Below, one piece after another: positions 34,766 through 44,900 of a stretch of DNA of 64,000 nt (positions within the stretch are counted from its first letter, which is position 1; each line of letters starts with the position of its first letter). The notes beneath the pieces were generated by a model that did not search any database, was not told where the DNA came from, and saw only the letters and a program-made list of their open reading frames with translations. Source of the DNA: an uncultured Agathobacter sp. (GTDB lineage: Bacteria; Bacillota; Clostridia; Lachnospirales; Lachnospiraceae); NCBI GenBank assembly GCA_934365945.1, contig CAKRNE010000010.1:1-64000 (forward strand), written 5' to 3'. The translations under genes and the position numbers were made by a program.

Positions 34766-36406
34766 TCACCTAACAGTAATATTATTATTAGTCATCCAGT
34801 ATACAGATGACTTTGAAAAATGCAGTCCCATACGCTCCTGCAGCCTCATAGATGCCTCATTGCCCACGATTATCTGTCCATATGGTATCCAGCCATTTTC
34901 CAGCGCCCTGTTAAAGGCATATGTTTCAAGTGCTGTGGCAAGCTTTTGATGCCTGTACTGTGGCTTTACATAAAGCATGCCTATGCTGCCCTCCTCATGG
35001 ATTCCTATAATTCCTGCGAGGGCATTATCGGCATTATCAGCAGTATTATCACACAAAAAAGCCCCGTAGACAGCCCCTGCCTCTATCCTTTCTATGATAT
35101 AGTCCGGATCATCAAAGCCAGGATACATTGGCGCAGCCTCCTGTATATCGAGCGCATCCAGCTTTCTTATAACCAAGCCATTTGGCATCGGCTTTCCATC
35201 CGGTCTGTACAGTCCACTTACTGAGAGCTTTTCTTTGTTTGTATACACCGCCTGTCTGCACTCTACAGTCTCCTTAAAGCCATTTGCCTCAAAAAGCCCA
35301 ACATACCTTTGCTGGTGAAGCACTATGCCATTTGTAATCTGCTCTGTAATGGTTGCCGGAATATGTTGACTGCTATGTTTATCGACCAGCCCAGTTGCAT
35401 CTTCCGCTGTCAAATCCAAAAGCTTCGACTCACCCTCATCCGGTCTGGTATGAAAGCACACCTTTGAAACCATATCTCGAAGCAGATATTCCCCATCTGC
35501 CTCAAAAATTATCTCTGCATAGCCCCTGTTTATAAGCTCTATCATATCAATATGAAGCAGCTTATTTTTCATAAGAAACTCTCTGCAGTTGTCAAGTCTT
35601 TTAAACTCGGCATACAAATCCGGTCTGCGTTTTCTTGTTCGCTCAATAGATTTTTCAATGCGCCATGCATCAATCTTTTTCTGATTGCCCGACATGAGTA
35701 CTTCAGGCACCTTTTTGTCATGCCACTCCACAGGACGTGAATACTGAGGATATTCAAGCAGATTGCCATGAAACGACTCTGTCTCTGCCGAAATATCATT
35801 GTGCAATACCCCCGGAACCAGACGTGAAATTGCATCTATCATCACCATTGATGGCAGCTCTCCGCCTGTTAGAACATAGTCACCGATAGAAACATAATCT
35901 GTTACTGTCTCCTCCAGCACGCGCTCGTCAATACCTTCATAGTGTCCACATAGAAAAATGAGGTCATCACACTTTGCAAATTCCGCTGCCATATGCTGGT
36001 TGAACACGCGGCCCTGTGGCGTAACGTAAATTAGACGCGCATTGTGATTTTTTATTTCTTCTGCTGTATTTTTATATGATATATTTTCATATGATGTATT
36101 TTCATATAATATATTTTCACCGGCGATATTTTTCTCGGAATTATCACCTGAGTGGATCTGATTACATTTATTGATCTGACTCACCACACTGCTCACAGCC
36201 TGATACACTGGCTCTGCCTGCATAAGCATTCCCGCGCCGCCACCATATGTGTAATCATCAACCTTATTGTGCTTATTGTGCGCAAAATCCCTGATATTTA
36301 CAGTATTGAGTGATATAATATTCTGTTTTAAAGCCCTGCCTGTGATACTCTCTGACAGTCCCTGTTCTATCATCTGCGGGAATAAAGTCAGCACATGAAA
36401 TCTCAT
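34766..36406 (-). CDS. trmD: tRNA (m1G37) methyltransferase TrmD fused to a GNAT-like domain
   Basis: Methylates G37 of tRNAs reading CNN/GGN-type codons, preventing frameshifts. TrmD is normally about 240 residues; this product has 546. Residues 1-275 are TrmD with the trefoil-knot SAM site (CGHYEGIDERV, SIGDYVLTGGE) and WRIEKSIERTRKRRPDL. An insert at about 78-120 contains repeated SYEN(T/I) units. Residues about 280-400 are unassigned. Residues about 405-546 look like a GNAT acetyltransferase (GIIGIHEEG, VKPQYRHQKLATAL, GNEASMRLQERMGL). CAGGAGATATAGGAAA precedes the ATG. A TTACTGTT/AACAGTAA hairpin spans the stop codon. It follows rimM as usual. Confidence 0.9.
   Translation of the reverse strand: MRFHVLTLFPQMIEQGLSESITGRALKQNIISLNTVNIRDFAHNKHNKVDDYTYGGGAGMLMQAEPVYQAVSSVVSQINKCNQIHSGDNSEKNIAGENILYENTSYENISYKNTAEEIKNHNARLIYVTPQGRVFNQHMAAEFAKCDDLIFLCGHYEGIDERVLEETVTDYVSIGDYVLTGGELPSMVMIDAISRLVPGVLHNDISAETESFHGNLLEYPQYSRPVEWHDKKVPEVLMSGNQKKIDAWRIEKSIERTRKRRPDLYAEFKRLDNCREFLMKNKLLHIDMIELINRGYAEIIFEADGEYLLRDMVSKVCFHTRPDEGESKLLDLTAEDATGLVDKHSSQHIPATITEQITNGIVLHQQRYVGLFEANGFKETVECRQAVYTNKEKLSVSGLYRPDGKPMPNGLVIRKLDALDIQEAAPMYPGFDDPDYIIERIEAGAVYGAFLCDNTADNADNALAGIIGIHEEGSIGMLYVKPQYRHQKLATALETYAFNRALENGWIPYGQIIVGNEASMRLQERMGLHFSKSSVYWMTNNNITVR
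36066..36119. repeat. 15-bp tandem repeat inside trmD
   Basis: Variants of TATATTTTCATATGA repeat three to four times in frame, giving the five-residue unit SYEN(T/I) on the minus strand. The unit is a multiple of three, so copy-number change would keep the frame. Confidence 0.8.
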
Positions 36407-36484
36407 TTTCCTATATCTCCTGTTATCATCCTGTTTTACAGTTTTACGATTTTAAATGTATGATTCTTGCAGTTTAATATATAA

Positions 36485-36991
36485 CTATCTCAAGCCTGCA
36501 AGCAGATGCACCTTCATCGTGCCATTTTCCACATCAACGTCCAGTATGCAGTCCTTTATCGCAGGGATTAGAAGATCACTTGCTCCCGCCTTCTTAACAA
36601 CATACACATCGTTGGCACCGGTCTGGAGCACATCATCTATGACTCCAAGCTCCTCTCCCTCGTCAGATGTGACTGAAAGCCCGATAAGATCAGCTATAAA
36701 GTACTCGTTTTCCTCAAGCGGCACCGCATTTTCCCTTGTCACAAAAAGAGGTGCCTTTTTATATTTTTCTACATCATTTATGTCATCTATGCCCTTAAAT
36801 TTCAAGATAACCTGGTTCTTGAAAAATTTGACAGAAGTTATTTCCAAATCCCTGCGCTCTTTGCCATTATCCAGAATGACATTTTTAAGCTTTTTAAAAC
36901 GAGCAGCATCGTCAGTGGTTGGGAACACCTTTACTTCACCGCGAATGCCATGTGTGCTCGTAATCACACCTACCTGTAGTAAATCTTCCAT
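36485..36991 (-). CDS. rimM: 16S rRNA processing protein RimM
   Basis: Assists maturation of the 30S head. The 168-residue product has the N-terminal [22 protein letters not shown] barrel and the C-terminal PRC-barrel with [12 protein letters not shown] and [26 protein letters not shown] precedes the ATG. It lies between khpA and trmD in the standard rpsP operon. Confidence 0.95.
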   Translation of the reverse strand: MEDLLQVGVITSTHGIRGEVKVFPTTDDAARFKKLKNVILDNGKERRDLEITSVKFFKNQVILKFKGIDDINDVEKYKKAPLFVTRENAVPLEENEYFIADLIGLSVTSDEGEELGVIDDVLQTGANDVYVVKKAGASDLLIPAIKDCILDVDVENGTMKVHLLAGLR

Positions 36992-37057
36992 TCTCTGTCT
37001 CCTGATATTAACGATATGAGGTTCAAAAGGTATTTTGCCCCCTCATTTATGATTAAT

Positions 37058-37091
37058 CAGATTACTACATGCTATGCATTCCCGTAATCTG
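37058..37091. repeat. Hairpin in the khpA-rimM spacer
   Basis: CAGATTAC (37058-37065) pairs with GTAATCTG (37084-37091) around an 18-base loop. It lacks a T run. Immediately to its right, 37096-37108 carries a single TAACTATTC-type arm (GAATAGTTA on plus) shared with the dispersed palindromes. Confidence 0.6.
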
Positions 37092-37122
37092 ACTCCACCT
37101 TGAATAGTTACTATAAATCATA

Positions 37123-37150
37123 AAAAAACAGGCATCTCATAAGAGATGCC
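37123..37150 (-). terminator. Terminator after khpA
   Basis: Perfect GGCATCTC/GAGATGCC stem with a four-base loop, followed by G and seven T on the minus strand. It begins just past the khpA stop codon and would partially separate rpsP-khpA from rimM-trmD. Confidence 0.88.
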
Positions 37151-37156
37151 TTTATG

Positions 37157-37387
37157 TTACTGTACTATTTCAACAATAACCTTTTTGTCTTCTTTAGAGG
37201 CTGCGGCCTTAACAACTGAACGAATAGCCTTAGCAATACGTCCCTGCTTGCCGATCACTTTGCCCATGTCAGACTGTGCAACACGTAATTCCAAAACAAT
37301 TGCTTTCTCGTTTTCGGTCTCAGTTACATTAACCTCATCCGGATAATCAACTAAAGATTTTGCAATTACTTCAACTAATTCTTTCAT
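37157..37387 (-). CDS. khpA: KH-domain RNA-binding protein KhpA
   Basis: Small KH protein (YlqC family) that binds RNA, with KhpB, and influences cell division in Firmicutes. The 76-residue product contains the GKVIGKQGRIAKAIR loop with the GxxG motif (GKQG). AGAGGTGGCGTA precedes the ATG. It lies 18 bases after rpsP. Confidence 0.93.
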   Translation of the reverse strand: MKELVEVIAKSLVDYPDEVNVTETENEKAIVLELRVAQSDMGKVIGKQGRIAKAIRSVVKAAASKEDKKVIVEIVQ

Positions 37388-37404
37388 TACGCCACCTCTT
37401 TATC

Positions 37405-37650
37405 CTATTTCTCGATACCAGCACTCTTGAAGATTCTAGCTACTGTCTCAGTTGGCTGTGCGCCGTTTGATAACCATTTCTTAGCTAATTCCTCATTTAC
37501 ATGATACTCGCTAGGATCCTTAGTTGGATCGTATGTTCCGATCTCCTCGATGCATCTTCCATCTCTTGGTGATCTAGAGTCTGCAACTACGATTCTATAG
37601 AAAGGAGCTTTCTTCTGTCCCATTCTTCTTAATCTGATCTTTACTGCCAT
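37405..37650 (-). CDS. rpsP: 30S ribosomal protein S16
   Basis: The 81-residue product begins [30 protein letters not shown] split over the family signature and contains [12 protein letters not shown], both typical of S16. AGGAGGTGAAAC precedes the ATG. It follows ffh after a gap of about 110 bases. Confidence 0.97.
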   Translation of the reverse strand: MAVKIRLRRMGQKKAPFYRIVVADSRSPRDGRCIEEIGTYDPTKDPSEYHVNEELAKKWLSNGAQPTETVARIFKSAGIEK

Positions 37651-37760
37651 TTTGTTTCACCTCCTCATAGGTTTATTGAATAATATATATCAAAAGTAAA
37701 ATAAATACTTTTGTTAACAAAACATGAAATTCTTTAATGAAATTTCTTTAATGAAATCCA

Positions 37761-39137
37761 TTAAAATGGAAGTCCTTTGAATAAGCCTCCAAGACCGCCG
37801 CCTCCACGGCGTCCTTTTTTGCCGCCCATCATGCCGGGCATCTGCTTCATGAACTTCTTTGTCTGCTCAAACTGCTTTACAAGTCTGTTGACCTCTGATA
37901 CATCTACGCCTGCGCCTCTTGCAATACGGGCCTTGCGGCTTGGATTTAGAAGCTTAGGATTTCGTCTTTCCTCAGGTGTCATGGAATAGATGATTGCCTC
38001 TGTGCGGGCCATGCCCTTTTCGGCTTCATCTGTATCAATATCCGGCATCTTGCCTCCACCGATACCCATGCCCGGCATCATGCCCATCACGCTTGAAAGA
38101 CCGCCCATCTTCTTCATCTGACTCATCGAATCAAGGTACATCTCAAAGTCAAACTCATTTTTGCGCATCTTCTGCTCAAGCTTCTTGGCCTGTTCCTCAT
38201 CAATGTTTTCCTGTGCCTTCTCAATCATGGAAAGCACATCGCCCATGCCAAGGATTCTTGAAGCCATACGCTCCGGATAGAATTGCTCAAGGTCTGAAAG
38301 CTTCTCGCCCATACCGGCGTAAAGTATCGGCTTTCCTGTAACGGCTCTGATTGAAAGTGCCGCTCCACCTCTGGTGTCACCATCAAGCTTTGTGATGACA
38401 ACTCCGTCAATTCCTATCTTTTCATCAAAGGTACCTGCTACATTTACCGCATCCTGACCTGTCATGGCATCAACCACGAGTATGGTCTGGAAAACATCAG
38501 TAGCTTCTTTTATCTCAATAAGCTCTGCCATCATATCCTCATCAATATGAAGACGTCCGGCAGTATCGATGATAACAACATTGAAATCGTTTTTCTTAGC
38601 ATGCTCCACAGCAGCCTTTGCGATGTCGGCAGGCTTGTTTTTGTCACCCATTGAGAAAACCTCAACGCCCTGCTTCTCGCCGTTTATCTTTAACTGCTCA
38701 ATCGCAGCCGGGCGATACACATCACAGGCTACAAGCAGTGATTTCTTGCCCTTGCTCTTAAGCTTCCCGGCAATTTTTGCTGTGGTGGTTGTCTTACCGG
38801 CTCCCTGAAGACCTACCATCATGATAACGGTAAGCTCCTTGCCCGGCCTGAAAGCAATCTCTGTTGTCTCAGAGCCCATAAGCTTAATCATCTCTTCGTT
38901 TACGATTTTGATGACCATCTGACCGGGATTGAGACCATTCATGACATCCTGTCCGATTGCTCTCTCCTGGACACTCTTTGTGAACTGCTTAACAACCTTG
39001 AAGTTAACATCGGCCTCAAGGAGTGCCATCTTAACCTCTTTAAGAGCAGCCTTTACATCATCCTCAGTAAGCTTTCCCTTGCTGCGGAGATTCTTGAAAA
39101 CGTTCTGCAGTTTTTCTGATAAACTGTCAAATGCCAT
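37761..39137 (-). CDS. ffh: Signal recognition particle protein Ffh
   Basis: SRP GTPase that binds signal sequences of nascent membrane proteins. The 458-residue product has an N-terminal four-helix bundle, the G domain with GLQGAGKTTTTAKIAG (P-loop), DTAGRL and TKLDGDTRGGAALS, and the methionine-rich M domain ending in MGGKKGRRGGGG. AGAGGAGCTGTAAT precedes the ATG. The upstream ylxM stop codon is separated from the ATG by a single base, so the two genes are coupled. Confidence 0.97.
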   Translation of the reverse strand: MAFDSLSEKLQNVFKNLRSKGKLTEDDVKAALKEVKMALLEADVNFKVVKQFTKSVQERAIGQDVMNGLNPGQMVIKIVNEEMIKLMGSETTEIAFRPGKELTVIMMVGLQGAGKTTTTAKIAGKLKSKGKKSLLVACDVYRPAAIEQLKINGEKQGVEVFSMGDKNKPADIAKAAVEHAKKNDFNVVIIDTAGRLHIDEDMMAELIEIKEATDVFQTILVVDAMTGQDAVNVAGTFDEKIGIDGVVITKLDGDTRGGAALSIRAVTGKPILYAGMGEKLSDLEQFYPERMASRILGMGDVLSMIEKAQENIDEEQAKKLEQKMRKNEFDFEMYLDSMSQMKKMGGLSSVMGMMPGMGIGGGKMPDIDTDEAEKGMARTEAIIYSMTPEERRNPKLLNPSRKARIARGAGVDVSEVNRLVKQFEQTKKFMKQMPGMMGGKKGRRGGGGLGGLFKGLPF

Positions 39138-39138
39138 A

Positions 39139-39483
39139 TTACAGCTCCTCTAGTATCTGATTCGAAATAGCTTCGATTTCATTCATTAATAGCTCATTAT
39201 GTGATTTCTTAAAATCATTCGTCAGCTCATGAATCCTTCGTATGTCACTCTTTATGGACATAAACTTGTCAACGAGATGAAGCTTTGCCTCATAGTCAAA
39301 CAACTTCTTATTGCATCTCTTAATCAGATCGGCAACACCCTGACGGGAAATCCCCTCCTCGGATGCAATCTCTCCAAGTGACAAATCATTGAAGACAAAA
39401 TCCTCATATACCTGACGCTGATGCTCATTCAAAAGCTCACCGTAGAAATCATATAAATATGCCTGTTCAAGTTTTTCTTCCAT
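39139..39483 (-). CDS. ylxM: YlxM/p13-type helix-turn-helix protein
   Basis: The 114-residue product is a UPF0122 protein with a sigma-70 region 4-like helix-turn-helix ([24 protein letters not shown]). It is almost always found upstream of ffh, and is proposed to act with SRP or to regulate the operon. GAGGATACTTGAT precedes the ATG. It is the first gene behind the promoter at 39518-39546. Confidence 0.93.
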   Translation of the reverse strand: MEEKLEQAYLYDFYGELLNEHQRQVYEDFVFNDLSLGEIASEEGISRQGVADLIKRCNKKLFDYEAKLHLVDKFMSIKSDIRRIHELTNDFKKSHNELLMNEIEAISNQILEEL

Positions 39484-39517
39484 ATCAAGTATCCTCTTTT
39501 TCCCTCGAACCTATGGT

Positions 39518-39546
39518 AGAATAACACATAGTTTGCCCGGTGTCAA
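39518..39546 (-). promoter_or_regulatory. Promoter of ylxM-ffh
   Basis: Perfect TTGACA (39541-39546), 17-base spacer, TATTCT (39518-39523) on the minus strand, about 35 bases before ylxM. Confidence 0.82.
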
Positions 39547-39571
39547 GTAAAAATACTTGATACTTTTATTT

Positions 39572-40783
39572 TTATATCATAGTGCGTACAATTCTTGGCT
39601 TATAGCCCTTCTTCTCAAGTGCAGCCATAATCTTTTCCTTGTGCTCTGTGCCAAAGCACTCAAGCGTGATTCTAAGCTCAACAGCCGCACTTCTGTTTGT
39701 AGTGACAAACTGGTTGTGCTCAAGCTTTATTACATTTCCCTGTACATCGGCGAGAGTCTGCGCAACCTTTGCAAGCTCGCCCGGCTTATCAGGCAGAAGC
39801 ACTGAAACAGTAAAGATTCTGTCTCTGAAAATAAGGCCCTGCTGTACAACTGATGACATAGTGATGACATCCATGTTGCCACCGCTTAAGATAGAAACCA
39901 CTCTCTTGTCCTTTACACCGAGATGCTTAAGAGCAGCTACAGTGAGAAGACCTGAGTTTTCGACTATCATCTTGTGATTCTCCACCATATCAAGGAAGGC
40001 TACGATAAGCTCATCATCCTCCACTGTGATGATATCATCAAGATTTTTCTTTATGTATGGGAAAATATTTGAGCCCGGTGTCTTTACAGCTGTTCCGTCT
40101 GCAATGGTATTTACACTTGGTAAAGTGGTCACTTTGCCGTTCTTAAACGACTCCTGCATACAATTGGCGCCTGCCGGCTCCACTCCGATAACCTTAATCT
40201 TTGGATTTAAGAGCTTTGCAAGTGTAGAAACACCTGTTGCCAGTCCGCCTCCTCCGATTGGAACAAGGATGTACTCAACAAGAGGCAGCTCCTTGAATAT
40301 CTCCATGGCGATAGTTCCCTGTCCTGTTGCGACAGCTAAATCATCAAACGGATGGATGAATGTGTAGCCCTCTTTCTCTGCGAGCTCATATGCCTTGGCA
40401 CATGCCTCATCATACACATCTCCGTAAAGCACTACCTCAGCGCCGTAGCTCTTTGTACGGTTTACCTTGATAAGAGGTGTGGTGGTAGGCATCACGATGA
40501 CAGCCTTGCAGCCATAGCACTTTGCCGCATATGCAACACCCTGCGCATGGTTTCCTGCGGATGCTGTGATGAGGCCCTTTGCTCTCTCCTCATCTGTGAG
40601 TGTGCTTATCTTGTAGTAAGCGCCTCTGACCTTGTAAGCTCCGGTAAACTGCATATTTTCAGGCTTAAGATATACTTTATTGCCTGTCTGGTCACTTAAA
40701 AAATCACTGTAAATGAGCTTTGTCTCAAGGGTGACCTCCTTGACCTTCTCACTTGCTTCTTCAAATTTATCTAATGTCAGCAT
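39572..40783 (-). CDS. ilvA: Threonine ammonia-lyase (threonine dehydratase)
   Basis: PLP enzyme turning threonine into 2-oxobutanoate and ammonia. The 403-residue product has the PLP lysine in FTGAYKVRGAYY, SAGNHAQGVAYAA, the phosphate-binding GGGGLATG and a C-terminal ACT domain (VSVLLPDKPGELAKVAQTLAD). One ACT-like domain and this length fit the catabolic/short type (TdcB/IlvA1-like) as well as biosynthetic forms, so the exact role is open. The start at 40783 follows AAAGGAAG; a longer frame to 40837 crosses the palindrome. Confidence 0.93.
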   Translation of the reverse strand: MLTLDKFEEASEKVKEVTLETKLIYSDFLSDQTGNKVYLKPENMQFTGAYKVRGAYYKISTLTDEERAKGLITASAGNHAQGVAYAAKCYGCKAVIVMPTTTPLIKVNRTKSYGAEVVLYGDVYDEACAKAYELAEKEGYTFIHPFDDLAVATGQGTIAMEIFKELPLVEYILVPIGGGGLATGVSTLAKLLNPKIKVIGVEPAGANCMQESFKNGKVTTLPSVNTIADGTAVKTPGSNIFPYIKKNLDDIITVEDDELIVAFLDMVENHKMIVENSGLLTVAALKHLGVKDKRVVSILSGGNMDVITMSSVVQQGLIFRDRIFTVSVLLPDKPGELAKVAQTLADVQGNVIKLEHNQFVTTNRSAAVELRITLECFGTEHKEKIMAALEKKGYKPRIVRTMI

Positions 40784-40812
40784 ATTTGTTCTTCCTTTCA
40801 TTTCCTTGGTAT

Positions 40813-40877
40813 AACGATTCAGAACCACCCCACACATATTCGCAAAAACGCACGATACTCAGTGGTTCTGAATAGTT
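40813..40877. repeat. Full-length palindromic element upstream of ilvA
   Basis: TAAC-g-ATTCAGAACCAC and GTGGTTCTGAAT-a-GTTA form a 17-base inverted repeat with a single mismatch (inner 12 bases perfect), enclosing about 33 bases. The inner part matches the element at 31719-31756. The arms end in TAACTATTC-like sequence also found at 13311-13338 and near 37096. No coding capacity; a MITE- or REP-like repeat is possible. Confidence 0.8.
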
Positions 40878-40981
40878 ATTTTTCATTATATTATACCAAA
40901 AATTCCGTACAGATATATACAAACTGATATACCAGATTATTATAAACAATATAACTTATACGTTCAAAGATATTTGCCAAA

Positions 40982-41923
40982 TTATTCCGTTTTTGTGTCA
41001 AACAACGCATTCACGAACTCGTCCGAATCAAATTTCTGCAGATCATCAATAGTCTCACCGACTCCGATATACTTGACCGGCACTGAAAGTTCTGACTGTA
41101 TCGCTACAGCGATACCGCCCTTTGCCGTACCGTCCATCTTTGTGAGCACGATACCCGATATCTTTGCAACATCAGAAAACTCTCTCGCCTGAACAAGTGC
41201 ATTCTGGCCTGTAGTCGCATCCAGCACCACGAGTGTCTCTCTGTATGCATCCGGATACTCGCTCTCCAATATCTTATTAATCTTTCCTAGCTCATTCATC
41301 AGATTCTTTTTGTTGTGTAATCTTCCCGCTGTATCAACAAGAAGCACATCAGCATTTCTGGCCTTTGAAGCTGCAACTGCATCATATACAACAGCTCCCG
41401 GGTCTGCGCCCTCTGCACCGCCAATCATATCAACTCCGGCACGGTTTGCCCATTCCTTCAGCTGGTCACCTGCTGCCGCCCTGAAGGTATCGGCACCTGC
41501 AATGACCACCTTCTTGCCCTGTTCCTTGAGCTTTCCTGCAAGCTTTCCGACAGTGGTAGTCTTTCCTACTCCGTTGACACCGATTACAAGCACAACAGAC
41601 TTTTCATTTTCAAATCTGTAAGCTGTCTCCTCCACCTTCATCTGCTCCTTGATGCTCTCAATCAAGAGCTCCTTACACTCTGCCGGCTCCTTGATATGCT
41701 GCTCCTTAACCTTTCTCTGCAGATCCTCGATGATATTCTCCGTGGCTCTCACTCCGAGGTCTCCCATGATAAGAATCTCCTCAAGCTCCTCATAAAAATC
41801 ATCATCTATATGTGAAAATCCACTGAAAAGTGAATCTATGCCGGAAACAATATTGTCTCTGGTCTTTGTCAATCCTGAAACGAGCCTCTTAAAAAAGCCC
41901 GGCTTCTTTTCTTTTTCTTCCAT
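40982..41923 (-). CDS. ftsY: Signal recognition particle receptor FtsY
   Basis: Membrane-associated GTPase receptor that docks SRP-ribosome complexes. The 313-residue product has a short basic N-terminus (KKPGFFKRLVSGLTKTRD), the NG domain with GVNGVGKTTTVGKLAG, DTAGRLHNKKNLM and TKMDGTAKGG. The long acidic A domain of E. coli is absent, as in most Firmicutes. GGAGAGATGAA precedes the ATG. It follows smc by about 20 bases. Confidence 0.96.
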   Translation of the reverse strand: MEEKEKKPGFFKRLVSGLTKTRDNIVSGIDSLFSGFSHIDDDFYEELEEILIMGDLGVRATENIIEDLQRKVKEQHIKEPAECKELLIESIKEQMKVEETAYRFENEKSVVLVIGVNGVGKTTTVGKLAGKLKEQGKKVVIAGADTFRAAAGDQLKEWANRAGVDMIGGAEGADPGAVVYDAVAASKARNADVLLVDTAGRLHNKKNLMNELGKINKILESEYPDAYRETLVVLDATTGQNALVQAREFSDVAKISGIVLTKMDGTAKGGIAVAIQSELSVPVKYIGVGETIDDLQKFDSDEFVNALFDTKTE

Positions 41924-41946
41924 TTCATCTCTCCATAAATAATATT

Positions 41947-44900
41947 CTACTGTGTCAGATCATTCTCTATCAGATTTACCGAAACGAGTGTGGAAACACC
42001 CTTTTCCTGCATCGTAATACCATAGAGTCTGTCCGCTGCCGCCATCGTACCACGTCTGTGTGTGATAACGATAAACTGTGTGTTCTTTGTAAGCTTGTTC
42101 AGATAATTTGCATAGCGAGAAACGTTTGAGTCATCAAGCGCCGCCTCAATCTCATCAAGCAGACAAAACGGCGATGGCTTAAGTGCCTGAATGGCAAACA
42201 AAAGCGCAATAGCTGTGAGTGCCTTTTCACCACCGGACATCTGCATCATATTCTGCAGCTTCTTTCCGGGCGGCTGTGCGATGATTCTGATACCGCACTC
42301 AAGTATATCCTCGTCCTCCACAAGCTCGAGCGAACCATGTCCACCACCAAAAAGCTGCTTGAAGGATTTGTCAAACTCTCTCTGAATCTCGGCAAACTTC
42401 TCCGTAAACTGCTTTCTCATGCCACTGTCAAGCTCATCTATAATGCCAACCAGAGTCTTTTCAGCCTCTATAAGGTCGTCATGCTGTCCCTTCAAGAACT
42501 CATAACGCGTTGAAATCTCTCTATACTCCTCAATCGCGTTGACATTTACATCACCGAGACGTCTGATTTCATCCTTTATGCCTGCAATCAGCTTCTTTAA
42601 TGAAGGCAGATCATCATATGCATCATTTCTAAGCTCTGCTGCTGCATGCGGAGTAAGCTCATACTCATTCCACATGTAGTTGGTCTGCGTCTCTGAAGCC
42701 TCCTTAAGCTTATCTCTCTGGCTGTTCAGTCTGAAAAGCTCCTTATCCAGATTGGCCTGCTTCTTTGAGACTTCCTCCTGCTTTGCAAAAAAGCCTCTGT
42801 AATTCTCAGACATCTTTTCCTTTTTGGCAAGACTCTCTCTAAGCTCTTCGTCAAGCTTTGAATTATTGTCCTTTGACGCCAGAATGGTCTGTGTTATTGC
42901 ATCAATATCAGCCTGCTTCTTTTTAATATCATCCTTTGCAGTAGCTGCACCTTCCACAAGGCTTTCCTTCTGCTCATCAAATTTTTCTATCTCCGAATTG
43001 ATACGATTGATATTTTCTATAGCAAATTCTGCCGTCTTTGTGATATTTGCAAGCTCAAGTGAAATGGCAGCGGCCTTGTGTGAAGCCTCCTGCTCAAGAA
43101 CACCCTGCTTTTCAAGAATCTCACTGAATGTGCTGTTTTCCTTCTCAAGCTGCTTTTCACGCTGCTTTGACGCCTCAAGCTGTGCTGCGATATCCTTCTT
43201 GCCCTGATTTATCTCTTCGAGCTGTTTTTCAATCTCCGCATTTTCTGTGCGCAGATCCTCGTAGACATTCGCACTCTCCTTCTTCTGCTGGTCTGCCCTG
43301 TCAACTGAAATCTGTGCTGTGTTCTGCTCAATATACTTTTCCTGAAGCAGTGTCTTTGTGGCTGCTATATCCTCCTCGCCAAGCGCAATAGCAGTCGCGA
43401 TATCATCCTTTCTGGCTCTAAGCTCTTTAAGCTTAGTCTTAGTCTGATCAACTCTCTTTTCAAGCTCCTCAATCTCACGATTTCTCGCAAGCAGATTGGA
43501 TGAATTTTTAAACGCACCACCGGACATAGAGCCTCCCGGTGCCAGATACTCGCCCTCGACAGTCACGATATGGAGTGAATAGTGATTCTTCTTCGCAAGT
43601 GCAATAGCATTGTCAATTGTGTCCACCACAATCACCCTGCCAAGCAGGTAAGCAACAACCTCATCAAACTTCGGGTCACACTTCACCAGCTTATTTGCAA
43701 TGCCAAGCACACCCTTTTCGCCGAGTGCCGCCTCATTTTTAGTATTCTTGTTTGCACGCACACTCGTAAGTGGTAAAAACGTAGCTCGTCCAAAATGATT
43801 AGTCTTTAAAAAGCCTATCATCTTTTTGGCTGTGGCCTCATCCTCTGTAACGATATTCTGGATATTACCGCTTAAGGCTGTCTCTATCGCTATCTCATAG
43901 CGCTTATCCACCTGGATAAGATCGGAAACTACGCCGAGAAGCCCCGGATTTTTGGCCTTCTGCTCCATGACACGCTTGATGCTGTTGCCATAACCGTCAT
44001 AGCGCTCCGCAATATTTTTAAGTGACTCAAGACGTGAAACAGACTTATGATACTCTGTGGAAGCATCCTCCATCAGACGGGCATTCTCCTTAGACTTATC
44101 TCTCCACTCCTTAGCCTTTGCCAAAAGAGCCGACTCCTTTTCCTTTAATCCTGCAATCTCTTCATTGACAGCCGAAAGCTTCTTATTGGCTTCATCCAAT
44201 ATATCATCAAGCCCTGCTTCCCTTGTCTTTCTATCTAAAAGACGCTTTGTAAGCTCTGCCTTTCTGATATTAATCTGCTCAAGCATAGTGGCAAAGCGCT
44301 GCTGCCTTGACTGGATATTACCTCTCTCCTGAAGCAGGGCAATAAGCTCATTCTTGCCCTTTTCAAGCCCATCGTTGCAACGGTTGACCTCTGCAAGTAC
44401 AGCCTCGTGCTCGTTTACTGAAAGCTGTTCCTTTTGCTTCATCTGCTCTATCTCAGCTTCAAGTGCGGCCTTTTTATCATCATACTCTTTTCTGCTTTCA
44501 AGACGCTCAGCCTTTTCCTTTTCGATAGCAAAAAGCCGCGACTGCAGATGCTCATCCGTCATTTCAGCCGTGTGAATCTGCTCCTTTAAAAGCTCTATCT
44601 GATTCTCAAGCTTCTGTCTGGTGGATGAAGTACTTGTGATGCTCTCACGAAGAGACTCAATACGCTCATCCATCTGCTGCATATCATTCCCAAGCCTCTC
44701 ATACTCTGACTTGATGCTTTCATAGGTGGCATTGGTCTCCTTTAGCTCGTCATCCGCAATAGTGTATTTCTCATCTGCTGCCTTAAGCTCAGTCTCGATT
44801 CGTGCTGACTCGAGTAAAAACATGTTGACATCGTAGGTCTTTAGCTCTTCTTTCTTTTTGAGATATGTATGAGCCTTCTCAGACTGTCTCTGTAACGGCC

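Noticed and set aside
34247-36406. Frameshift joining trmD to a separate acetyltransferase gene
   Set aside because: The frame is continuous, there is no internal start with a good ribosome binding site near residue 280, and codon use is even; a true fusion is the simpler reading, although sequencing error cannot be excluded by eye.
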